Of a DNA stretch of 64,000 bases, positions 45,561 to 53,470 are shown in pieces (position 1 is the stretch's first letter; each line of letters opens with the position of its first letter). The translations under genes were made by a program, and so were the position numbers. Origin of the DNA: CAYFXE01 sp964347035 (GTDB taxonomy: Bacteria > Acidobacteriota > Aminicenantia > Aminicenantales > Aminicenantaceae); NCBI GenBank assembly GCA_964347035.1, contig CAYFXE010000006.1, forward strand, positions 1 to 64,000, given 5' to 3'. The notes beneath the pieces were generated by a model. That model searched no databases and had not been told where the DNA came from. It saw nothing but the letters and a program-made list of their open reading frames with translations.

Positions 45561-45932
45561 ATGATTGAGGAGGATTATCTGGCAGATGAGATCATTGCCT
45601 TTTGTGGGCTCAACTGTACGGAGTGTCCGGCTTATATCGGCACTCAGGAAGAAGATGAGATCCTTTTGAAGAAGACAGCAAAGCGTTGGTCAACTGCCAA
45701 ACACAAGATTGAATCCTCTGATATCCTTTGTGATGGATGTGCCTCACCAGGAAAGAGGTTGGCCAGTATCTGCGCTGAATGTCAAGTGAGGATCTGTGGT
45801 GTGGGAAAGGCCATCGAAAACTGTGGTTTTTGCGATGATTATCCTTGCCAGACACTCGAAACGGTCTGGAAGTGGCTCAGGACACCAAAGGCTAAGGCCA
45901 GACTCGATGAAATCAAACAGAATCGTGAGTGA
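45561..45932 (+). CDS. DUF3795 cysteine-rich protein
   Basis: The 123-residue protein shows the DUF3795 pattern: AFCGLNCTECPAYIGT, then CDGCASPGKRLASICAECQVR and CGFCDDYPCQTLE (cited in parts). The eleven or more cysteines are likely metal-binding. The function of the family is unknown. The frame runs close to the next gene. Confidence 0.85.
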   Translation: MIEEDYLADEIIAFCGLNCTECPAYIGTQEEDEILLKKTAKRWSTAKHKIESSDILCDGCASPGKRLASICAECQVRICGVGKAIENCGFCDDYPCQTLETVWKWLRTPKAKARLDEIKQNRE

Positions 45933-46024
45933 TATTGGAGGATATTTGTATCTTTTCTATCAAGAGTTTATGTTTTAAGGAGGATCAGGTTTTAAACAGT
46001 GGAGAAATAAACAGAAAAAATATT

Positions 46025-46885
46025 GTGATCATAAGAACTTTGGTCATCTTAACTTTGTCCATTTTCAACTTTTTCCAGCTCAGCCTGCCAAAAGAATTCA
46101 GCATCCGGAAGAATGAGTCCAATGACAAGGCATCCGCTAATCAAAAGTTATCTGAAACAACCATACGGAACAACACTCAAAAAGTCATTCAATATGTCAT
46201 CCAACAAGATCGTCCTGGCGAAAAGCCTGTAAAAAAAGTCATCAAAGCCGGGAATACAGACCACTACCCTGGAGATGTGGCTTTGAATCTCACCTTCTAC
46301 CGTGATGGTAAGCCACTTCTTTACCGTCTTAATCCTGGAGGAACGTACTCATTTCGATTAGATGACTATAACGGACTAGATGTCTATGCGGACACAAACA
46401 AGAAAGCCGATATGGAGGATGCAGTTCCTTTTGTGGCCACACCGATGGATGTTGTCCGAAAAATGCTCGAATTGGCCTGTGTGGATAAACACGACATCGT
46501 GTATGATCTTGGCTGTGGGGATGGTCGGATCGTGATCTTAGCAGCCGGAGAGTTAGGGGCACAGGGAGTCGGGATTGATATTGACAACCGTCGAATAAAG
46601 GAATCAAGAGCTAACGCTAAAGCCTCCGGCGTTGAAGACAAAGTGGAATTCCGCCTCCAAGATGTCTTGAAAGCTGATTTTTCTGAAGCCACTGTCGTCG
46701 CTCTATACATGCTGACGGAAATCAATGAACTGCTCCGCCCGCAGCTGGAAAAACAGCTCAGAGGCGGCACTTATGTAGTCACACACAGCTACCCTGTTCC
46801 CGGATGGGCGAGCAAGATGATCGATTTTGTGGTGATGATGGCCGAAGACGGCGAAGAACATCTCATCTATCTCTACCAAAAATAA
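46025..46885 (+). CDS. Secreted class I SAM-dependent methyltransferase, second paralogue
   Basis: The frame is open from 45929, but I see no ATG between the AAGGAGG at 45977-45983 and the domain. GTG 46025 is the first usual start codon after it and keeps a signal sequence (IIRTLVILTLSIFNFFQ). A beta-rich domain (TIRNNTQKVIQYVIQQDRP) precedes the methyltransferase: PFVATPMDVVRKMLELA, motif I DLGCGDGRIVI and GVGIDI. It matches the protein at 29057-29944 throughout. The ATP-grasp-like gene follows 25 bp downstream. Confidence 0.82.
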   Translation: MIIRTLVILTLSIFNFFQLSLPKEFSIRKNESNDKASANQKLSETTIRNNTQKVIQYVIQQDRPGEKPVKKVIKAGNTDHYPGDVALNLTFYRDGKPLLYRLNPGGTYSFRLDDYNGLDVYADTNKKADMEDAVPFVATPMDVVRKMLELACVDKHDIVYDLGCGDGRIVILAAGELGAQGVGIDIDNRRIKESRANAKASGVEDKVEFRLQDVLKADFSEATVVALYMLTEINELLRPQLEKQLRGGTYVVTHSYPVPGWASKMIDFVVMMAEDGEEHLIYLYQK

Positions 46886-46910
46886 ATGAAATAGGGAGAA
46901 ATCCTGAGAC

Positions 46911-47822
46911 ATGTATATTGGCGTGGATTTCTTGATCGACGAAAATCTGACGCTATTTTTAAGCGAGGTTAATACAGGTGTGCCGGGTGGTGCTTCGGAA
47001 TATGACCTCGTTCATCGGTTAAAATACGGCCAACCTTCTGGAATTTTTGACAGGATTAACTCACTATCGAGAAAAAATTTTGGGAAATATTTTTATGACT
47101 ATATCAACAGTCTTCCTAGTATGGACGACCTACGGGCCTTAAAAATCTGGATGGATGGCAAAGGTTCACTGCCCAGAAATCCAGCACCAGCCCTGAGGCT
47201 TGAGGATAAGTGGATCCAGTACTTTCTTCTTTATCAGGATTACCCAATGATCCCCACCCAAATTTATGATCGGGAGAATCTGGAAGATATCCAGAATCTA
47301 TTCAGACAGGGAAATCCGTTCGTACTGAAAAAGAGACTGGGAAGAGGGGGAAAAGGATTCAGGCTGATCGAGAATATCTCTGAACTCAGAAACCTTGATC
47401 TTGAAAGAAGCTTCTACCTCATCCAGCCTTATGTGAAAAGTCAAATCGGCACCTATAAGCTTTCGTTGAGAGGAACCGCCTTTGTCGGTGAATTTCTCTG
47501 CATGTTTGCCAACCTCAGCCCGAAGATCACCTCCAACCACGGATTTCGATTCTACATCTCTTCTGGGGATGATCTCCGTGTCTCGGATGAAAATTTTAAA
47601 ACCAGGAGAATTGTCCAGAAGGCATGGGAGGCAGATATTTTTTTTAAAGGCGACATCCCTGCTTACCTCTACGACAATGTCTACATAGAGGACATTGCTG
47701 AGGCAGAGCTTATCATCCCCCAGTCCATCTACGAGACGGTCAAGAAAATGGTTTCATCGATCAGCCGGCTGTACATGGATTTAGATTTTAATTCCTTACC
47801 CAAATCTTGTATTGAAGGGTAA
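46911..47822 (+). CDS. ATP-grasp-like protein, uncertain
   Basis: The 303-residue protein contains VLKKRLGRGGKGFRLIE, which resembles the ATP-grasp nucleotide loop, and YLIQPYVKSQIGTYKLSLRG, resembling the second lobe (E/Q-P-hydrophobic-V). MYIGVDFLIDENLTLFLSEVNTG, cited in part, resembles the terminal DxN/E-x-NTG motif but placed at the N-terminus, so a circular permutation is possible. It follows the secreted methyltransferase by 25 bp. A ligase role is inferred and not certain. Confidence 0.5.
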   Translation: MYIGVDFLIDENLTLFLSEVNTGVPGGASEYDLVHRLKYGQPSGIFDRINSLSRKNFGKYFYDYINSLPSMDDLRALKIWMDGKGSLPRNPAPALRLEDKWIQYFLLYQDYPMIPTQIYDRENLEDIQNLFRQGNPFVLKKRLGRGGKGFRLIENISELRNLDLERSFYLIQPYVKSQIGTYKLSLRGTAFVGEFLCMFANLSPKITSNHGFRFYISSGDDLRVSDENFKTRRIVQKAWEADIFFKGDIPAYLYDNVYIEDIAEAELIIPQSIYETVKKMVSSISRLYMDLDFNSLPKSCIEG

Positions 47823-47834
47823 AGATCGCCGCTG

Positions 47835-49109
47835 TTAAGAAGCGTCGGCCATGGCTTGGGCTTCTTTTGTCGGCAGTTCTAAACCTAGCTTCAGCTTTTT
47901 ATCCGCACCTAGGAGCAGTAGCGAGAAGATAAGACCCAAGAATCCTAGCGAAGCAAACATCAATTCCATGTTGGTGTAATCACCGCCAGAGGCATCCACA
48001 ACCTTCCCCGCGAGATACGGAAATAGGGTTAGCCCGAACATCTGGACCCAGGCAATAATCCCGAAGGCTGTCCCGAGAAATTTTTCTTTGACGAGGATGG
48101 GTACAGCCGGCCAGAGGGCGGCTGGAACAAGCGAAAAGGAGATGCCAAGCATGATGAAAGAAACAGCCGGATGGAGATATGTCAGCCCGAGCAACAGGTG
48201 GGCCGGTACGATCAATAAAGATCCGATGATCATGATCTTCCCTCTATATCCAAGCTTATCAACCAAGAGGCCGAGGAGCGGCGTGAAAATCATAGAGGCC
48301 GTCATGATGAGTGATGTGTACAGGCCTCCCTTGGCCGCTGTCATCCCGAATTTCATCTGCATAAACCGAGGTGCATGGTTGGCAAACGGAAAAATAGCCG
48401 AATAAAACGTCACACACAGGAAGCAGATAAACCAGAATGCGGCGTTCAGCTTGAATATATCGCCGACCACTATCTTTTCCTCTGTTCCGGCCTTAATCGC
48501 TTTATCCACATCCCTATCTATCATTAGGTAAGCGAGAAAAAGGATGAAGGAGACGAACATGATGATCGTACTCGTCCAAACCGACCAGCGCCACGTGCCG
48601 GTCGCGTCGGCTATCTGGGCAGACGTGTTCATAGCCAGGACGGTTCCAAGCCTCATGACCGTGATATTCAGGCCAAAGGCAAACCCCAATTCCTTACCTT
48701 TAAACCAACGGGATATGACCTTATTCGTCACCAGGAGAGTGGCTTCTGAGCCGAATCCGTAGACCATCCGGCCGATGAGCATGATGATAAACGACTTTCC
48801 CGCCCCAAGGGAAGTGATGAGGGAACCGAGCAGGATAAGAAAAACGTAAAAAGTTCCGGCTTTCCTAATCCCCAAGCGATCGAGGAGAAAACCCGCCACG
48901 ATAAGCAGAAAGAAAAGATTTGGCAAGCCGTAGAGCGAAAAGAGCAGTCCAAATTTGGCATTATCGATGCCCATTGACTGCTGGATATATTCATTAATCG
49001 GGCTCAGGGCATCGTAAATGTAATACGAGCCGAACATGACCAGGCTGACCACAAGAAGGATCAACCAGCGCCACCAGTGCTTGACATCTCGATCTGTGGA
49101 GTTAGTCAT
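47835..49109 (-). CDS. MFS transporter
   Basis: The 424-residue protein has twelve membrane segments. MFS loops are LLDRLGIRK after the second segment and LLVDKLGYRG in the second half. The start is NSTDRDVKHWWRWLILL. It belongs to the organic-acid/nitrate-type (OFA or NNP-like) MFS group, but the cargo is unknown. It converges with the ATP-grasp-like gene (12 bp apart). Confidence 0.9.
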   Translation of the reverse strand: MTNSTDRDVKHWWRWLILLVVSLVMFGSYYIYDALSPINEYIQQSMGIDNAKFGLLFSLYGLPNLFFLLIVAGFLLDRLGIRKAGTFYVFLILLGSLITSLGAGKSFIIMLIGRMVYGFGSEATLLVTNKVISRWFKGKELGFAFGLNITVMRLGTVLAMNTSAQIADATGTWRWSVWTSTIIMFVSFILFLAYLMIDRDVDKAIKAGTEEKIVVGDIFKLNAAFWFICFLCVTFYSAIFPFANHAPRFMQMKFGMTAAKGGLYTSLIMTASMIFTPLLGLLVDKLGYRGKIMIIGSLLIVPAHLLLGLTYLHPAVSFIMLGISFSLVPAALWPAVPILVKEKFLGTAFGIIAWVQMFGLTLFPYLAGKVVDASGGDYTNMELMFASLGFLGLIFSLLLLGADKKLKLGLELPTKEAQAMADAS

Positions 49110-49307
49110 TCAATGTCTCCTTCTTGATGAAAATTTGGACTATCTAACAACAGGTACAATGAAAAAAGTATCATAGCACAGAGTCACGCCAATCCCAAGG
49201 AATTACCAAAAAGTCAAAAATAGAGAGAGTCCCATTTTTTAACACTTGTCATTCATAAAGGACATCTAAGGAACTTCCCTCTTAGGGGAAAATAGAGCAA
49301 TACGGAT

Positions 49308-49323
49308 TGGCATGATTATTGCT
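49308..49323 (+). promoter_or_regulatory. Sigma54-type element
   Basis: TGGCATGATTATTGCT has GG (49309-49310) and GC (49321-49322) separated by 10 nt, fitting the -24/-12 consensus. It is about 200 nt before the barrel gene at 49520 and 60 nt before an ECF-type element. Confidence 0.4.
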
Positions 49324-49380
49324 CGAACTGTCTTTGTCCTGTAAAGCATTATCCATGCATGACAAGATAAAGAGAGAAAA

Positions 49381-49406
49381 GTAACACTTTTTCCTTTATT
49401 TCGTTT
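49381..49406 (+). promoter_or_regulatory. ECF-type promoter, site 1 (barrel gene 49520)
   Basis: GTAAC (49381-49385), 16 nt, CGTTT (49402-49406), followed by TTAATC. The same -35 word, spacer length and -10/TTAATC block occur before the ECF sigma gene at 62753 and the barrel gene at 59675, both on the other strand. Confidence 0.55.
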
Positions 49407-49519
49407 TTAATCAATAGGAAGGTCATGTTTTACAGAAACTACGAAGGACGAATATGGAAAAATGATCAGGAATTTTTTTTAAAACGTCAGAATAACATCA
49501 CTTATCTAAGGAGGTACAC

Positions 49520-50422
49520 ATGAAAAAAAAATACATTTTTGTTTCCCTCACAATCCTAGGCATATTTCTTTTTATAGCTTCTGCCCAGCCCCAAGACAGC
49601 CTCCAGAAGTTCAGTCTGAAGTTATCAGGCGGATACGGGAACTCCACCGGCGGAGATATGGATGATTTCATCAACGATTTGAATTCTGAGATTACAGATC
49701 TCGCATCTGTACTTATACTATCTCAAACAGGCGAATTGAAAAGGGCCAATTGGGGCTTTGATATGGAAGCAGAGATCGTCTTCCATCTCTCTGACAATTT
49801 TGGAGTGGGCTTAGGCGTTGGACGCATGAGAAGAACTGAAAACAGCATGTCCGAGCTCTCTCTCCTGGCTCCTTTGATGCGGGTATCCATATCCTGGAAT
49901 CCAGAATACACGGTGATTCCTATAAGTCTTACCGGTTATTACACTTTGCCGCTTGCCAACAGGATAAACGTCTTTTTTAAGGCAGGAATCGGGTATTATG
50001 CAGCGAAGGTTAAATTTCTACTGCGGCAAGAATTCGAATCGTTTTTTGATCAAACTGGATGGGAATTATCAGACGGCGAAGCCACAGACAGCAATATCGG
50101 ATTTCATGGTGGTCTTGGGTTTGAGTTTGACGTCACGGAGTCCTTTGCTCTCGTTGCCGAAGGATCGGGAAGATATGTCCGATTTAACGACTGGGATGTC
50201 GAAAACGTTTCTACCGGTTCCTTTGAAAGAAGACAGATAGAAAGAGGAACATTCTGGGCTGCGGAAGAATTCAATGGGTTGACTGGAAAATATTATTTAG
50301 GCCTGGAATTATCAGAACAAAAGCCAAACCTCCCAGGAACGAGGAATGTGAGGAAAGCCGAAATCGGTTTTTCGGGATTCTCTTTTCGTATCGGGGTAAA
50401 AATTAGATTTGGAAAATCATGA
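49520..50422 (+). CDS. Outer-membrane beta-barrel protein, unknown
   Basis: The 300-residue protein has a signal peptide (KYIFVSLTILGIFLFIASAQ) and alternating amphipathic strands (SLKLSGGYGNSTGG, NFGVGLGVGRMRR), ending GFSFRIGVKIRFGKS. This is an OmpW- or generic-barrel pattern. AAGGAGG precedes the ATG. Two candidate promoters lie upstream, one matching those of the caspase-barrel locus. The function is unknown. Confidence 0.85.
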   Translation: MKKKYIFVSLTILGIFLFIASAQPQDSLQKFSLKLSGGYGNSTGGDMDDFINDLNSEITDLASVLILSQTGELKRANWGFDMEAEIVFHLSDNFGVGLGVGRMRRTENSMSELSLLAPLMRVSISWNPEYTVIPISLTGYYTLPLANRINVFFKAGIGYYAAKVKFLLRQEFESFFDQTGWELSDGEATDSNIGFHGGLGFEFDVTESFALVAEGSGRYVRFNDWDVENVSTGSFERRQIERGTFWAAEEFNGLTGKYYLGLELSEQKPNLPGTRNVRKAEIGFSGFSFRIGVKIRFGKS

Positions 50423-50449
50423 CGAAAAAAGGGGAATTATCCTCTTTTT

Positions 50450-51235
50450 TTATTCTTTTTTGGGCTGGCTCAGGGAAAATCGTAACCCGGTCCAAGTGGC
50501 ATCGATAGAACAGACTTTAAAATCCACCAGACCGGCCGCCAGACCGACTTGCCGCACGACGGGTTGCGAAAGATCGGTTTCCACCCCTGGGGCTTTCTTA
50601 GGCCAGACAATCCAGAGCCCGCCCTTTTTAGCCTGACCTGTCATCTGGCAAATTCGGCTTTCAAGAGTGCTTCGAGACGTGATAAACCAGATAGTCAAAT
50701 CAGCTCGGCCCGTCGCAGACTTGCGAAAAACAACTCCTTTCGGCAGTTTTCCGAGTGTCTCTTTAAAATTCTTAGGAGCATTGACTAGGGCCACGATCGA
50801 ATCAGCTTTTATCCCGAGCTTCTTGGCTAGAGGAGTCCCGGAATACGGGTCAAAGACCGTGCTCGGCACCACAGGATCCTGGAGTGGGTGCAAAATGGCT
50901 TCTTTCAAAGAACTTTTGATATTCCTCCAGTCGGTGTGTGTGGCATCAGGCAAGAGCTCTTTGATGCGGGAAACTTTTTCCGGATCCCCCTCGACAAAAA
51001 CCAAAGGCACCTGTCGCAATGGCTTGGACATTCGGATAGCCAGAGCCACATCTCGACCGTGGGAAGGCATCCGCGACAGATCGATCACAACTGCGGCAGG
51101 AGGGTTATCCTTCATTTTGCGCAGGGCATCTCGATCAAACGCTTCGCTTATCACATCGTAACCAAGAACTTGAAGCCTCTTTGCCCTTTCTTCAGCTTCC
51201 TGTCTTTTCCAGTGAATCAGACGGATGTCATTCAT
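50450..51235 (-). CDS. Receiver-like domain fused to DUF3052
   Basis: The 261-residue protein starts with a response-regulator receiver-like fold (about 1-115), with a conserved aspartate in VVIDLSRMPSHGRD. The second half (about 125-250: SGTPLAKKLGIKADSIVALV, FKETLGKLPKGV, GGLWIVWPKKAPGVETDLS, GLAAGLVDFKVCSIDATW) is the DUF3052 domain. The function of DUF3052 is unknown. No histidine kinase is adjacent. It is convergent with the barrel gene at 49520 and shares strand with the TIGR04076-type gene upstream (17 bp). Confidence 0.82.
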   Translation of the reverse strand: MNDIRLIHWKRQEAEERAKRLQVLGYDVISEAFDRDALRKMKDNPPAAVVIDLSRMPSHGRDVALAIRMSKPLRQVPLVFVEGDPEKVSRIKELLPDATHTDWRNIKSSLKEAILHPLQDPVVPSTVFDPYSGTPLAKKLGIKADSIVALVNAPKNFKETLGKLPKGVVFRKSATGRADLTIWFITSRSTLESRICQMTGQAKKGGLWIVWPKKAPGVETDLSQPVVRQVGLAAGLVDFKVCSIDATWTGLRFSLSQPKKE

Positions 51236-51251
51236 TGGGAAACGTCCCCAA

Positions 51252-51659
51252 TCATCCCGGTATCTCCGTTCTTGTGATTTTGGCTACGACTCCGGCCTCA
51301 CTCGGATCAGGACATCGAATGTACTCTGTCGTGACTCCGTTCTTATTGATGACTTTCTCGTAGGGAGTCCCTGGATAAAGCCAGGGTAAGGTCCCTCCGT
51401 ATTGGAGGACCCGAATGGCAGCGTTCATGCTGTCCTGGAGCCAATGACAAACCTTGCCTCTGTCTTCAGGATACTTAAATTTCTCTCCTCCCTTATAACA
51501 TCTTGTTTTTTTGCCCACCTCATAAATTTCGACCTCAATCTTGTACCTCTTCCTCTTCGGAGGCGGAGGGGGTTCCTGACTCGCAGCCACCGCTGCTCCG
51601 GCGGCCAGGATTCCAGCCATCCCGCAGCTTGTTTTTTCGATAAATTCTCTTCTCTTCAT
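51252..51659 (-). CDS. TIGR04076-family protein with Tat-like signal
   Basis: The 135-residue protein begins KRREFIEKTSCGMAGILAAG, a twin-arginine-type leader. After a proline-rich linker the pattern YKIEVEIYEVGKKTRC, then GKVCHWLQDSMNAAIRVLQY and YIRCPDPSEAGVVAKI matches the TIGR04076 family (cysteines and an aromatic repeat of unknown role). ATG follows AGGAG. It is likely periplasmic. Confidence 0.78.
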   Translation of the reverse strand: MKRREFIEKTSCGMAGILAAGAAVAASQEPPPPPKRKRYKIEVEIYEVGKKTRCYKGGEKFKYPEDRGKVCHWLQDSMNAAIRVLQYGGTLPWLYPGTPYEKVINKNGVTTEYIRCPDPSEAGVVAKITRTEIPG

Positions 51660-51926
51660 TACTCCTCCTAATCAATCGTTTGAGGCACGTAAATCTTGCC
51701 CTGTATCCTACCACATTAAATCCAGTTTATTAACATTATTTTAGGTTTACATGCGAGGTATCTTATAGCGGCTTTAATTCCTTGATTCATCATTTCTTAG
51801 AACTTCCTTCTGGAACATCTCCCGTTGTAATAATCCTTAAAAACTATTAGTTGTCATTAACAAGATAATGTTTTATAGACTTAAACTAATTAAAAGAATC
51901 CTCGGACCACAATAAAGGAGGTAATT

Positions 51927-52544
51927 ATGAAGTCCAAAATTTTGACGCTATCGGTAATCCTCTTTATGATGATCCTCGTCACCTGCAAGGGCCCCGCTGA
52001 AGAACCTGTTGAACAAGCGGAAAAAGCTACGGAACAAGTTATTGAAAAGGTAGCTTTGCGTAGCCAGCCAGCAGAACTCTCACCGGAAGAAGTTCTCCAG
52101 ATGATCAGAGACAAAGGTTTCCATTGTCCCGGCGAAAACATCAAAGGTACTTTCAGCCATCAATACGAGGTCCAAACGCTTAACGGCCAGAAAGTGGTCG
52201 TGGACCAGGACACGGGACTTATGTGGCAGCAGGCCGAGTCATCAAGAATGACATGGCGGGAAGTTGAAGCATATGTCGAACAATGCAACGCCGATCAATT
52301 CGCCGGTTTTTCGGATTGGCGGCTGCCGACAGTCGAAGAATCGGCCTCGCTCCTGGAATCGAAAAAAAAGAATGGAAATTTTATCGACCCTATATTTCAA
52401 AAAGACTTACTGGGCACATGGACGTCCGATACAGTGACAGATGCGTTTGCCGGGGCCTGGTTTGTCGATTTCGCCGGAGGAAAGCCGGCTGATGGAAACC
52501 GTGCCGCCGGAATGGGCCACGCTCGATTAGTGCGCTCTTTTTAA
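51927..52544 (+). CDS. DUF1566 (Lcl C-terminal-like) lipoprotein
   Basis: The 205-residue protein has a signal with a lipobox-like LVTC (near residue 18). The second half shows VVDQDTGLMWQQAESSRMTW, FAGFSDWRLPTVEESASLLE and FAGAWFVDFAGGKPADGNRA, the pattern of DUF1566, a C-type-lectin-like fold seen in surface proteins such as Legionella Lcl. AAAGGAGG precedes the ATG. It is probably a surface or periplasmic binding protein. Confidence 0.85.
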   Translation: MKSKILTLSVILFMMILVTCKGPAEEPVEQAEKATEQVIEKVALRSQPAELSPEEVLQMIRDKGFHCPGENIKGTFSHQYEVQTLNGQKVVVDQDTGLMWQQAESSRMTWREVEAYVEQCNADQFAGFSDWRLPTVEESASLLESKKKNGNFIDPIFQKDLLGTWTSDTVTDAFAGAWFVDFAGGKPADGNRAAGMGHARLVRSF

Positions 52545-52629
52545 AAGCCTCGACGATTCAAATCAAATCGGTACTTTCCATTTGATGTAAATGTTCGATT
52601 TTCTAGATAGGTGTGCACAAGCCAGAATC

Positions 52630-53292
52630 CTACCTCTCCAGAACCCGCATTCTCCAAATCCAGATGATCAGGATGAGCACGGCGGATATAACTCTCAGGG
52701 CAGAAGAAGTCGTAAGGAAATCAAACAAGCCATGAGTGACTGCCGCAAATAAAAGACCTACGAGAGAGGCTCTGAGAAGCGATTTATCGAGAATCCGGGC
52801 CATACCACAGGTGTATCCCCAGATAGAAGAAAAAATGGTGTGAGTTAAAGGAGAGGCGAATGCCCGCCCTAAAAACTCAAGCCCCTCCATATATCTTAAG
52901 TACCAAAGATTTTCAAAGCTGGCGAATCCCAGGGCAATCGTCGAAGCATAGATAATGCCATCTGTTTTTTCGTCGATGGATTTAAACCTCATGATGATAA
53001 GAATGAAAGGCAAAAATTTAAATGCTTCCTCTAATACTCCGATTACACCAACACTGTAACCAAGAAATTGAATCCGGTGACTCTCCATCAATGCGCTAGG
53101 ATCTTCGGGGATTCCTATAAGGGGGAGCAGTTTAAAGAATTGAAAACAGAGGAATCCTGAAAAGATACCCAGTATATAGGCCGTCCCGATGTATTTAAAA
53201 GGCTCTGGCTTAAACCGATCCTTGTAGTAAAAATAGCCGATCCAGAAAAGGGCTGGAGCCAAAATCCCAGATAGAAAAATCCAGAGTGTCAT
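52630..53292 (-). CDS. PrsW-family intramembrane metalloprotease
   Basis: The 220-residue protein has eight or so membrane segments and the PrsW motifs EExxK (EEAFK, E88, E89, K92), FASFEN (the FxxxEN block) and HTIFSSIWGYTCG histidine. PrsW proteins cleave anti-sigma factors within the membrane. Three ECF/anti-sigma pairs lie elsewhere in the window and are possible substrates. It is divergent from the serine hydrolase gene at 53471. Confidence 0.88.
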   Translation of the reverse strand: MTLWIFLSGILAPALFWIGYFYYKDRFKPEPFKYIGTAYILGIFSGFLCFQFFKLLPLIGIPEDPSALMESHRIQFLGYSVGVIGVLEEAFKFLPFILIIMRFKSIDEKTDGIIYASTIALGFASFENLWYLRYMEGLEFLGRAFASPLTHTIFSSIWGYTCGMARILDKSLLRASLVGLLFAAVTHGLFDFLTTSSALRVISAVLILIIWIWRMRVLER

Positions 53293-53339
53293 CTACATTC
53301 GATAGAAATTATTCTTTGATCATCATTTAATCAAATTTT

Positions 53340-53368
53340 TTGTCACCTTTAAAGATAAAATTGATAAT
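53340..53368 (+). promoter_or_regulatory. Candidate sigma70-type promoter of the serine hydrolase pair
   Basis: TTGTCA (53340-53345), 17 nt, GATAAT (53363-53368); start near 53375, about 95 nt before ATG 53471. Pattern evidence only. Confidence 0.45.
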
Positions 53369-53470
53369 AGCATTAATCTTGAGAATGTTTACAACCATTT
53401 TCTCCTGACCACGTATTTAGGAGTGAAAATATCTATCTTTATATTAAACATTATCATACGGAGATTAAGA

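Larger units (their letters stand above)
49110..49519. other. 410-bp intergenic region with two predicted promoters
   Basis: No ORF is supported. It carries the sigma54-type element (49308-49323) and the ECF-type element (49381-49406), both pointing to the barrel gene at 49520, plus an AAGGAGG ribosome binding site at its end. The remainder shows nothing. Confidence 0.7.
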
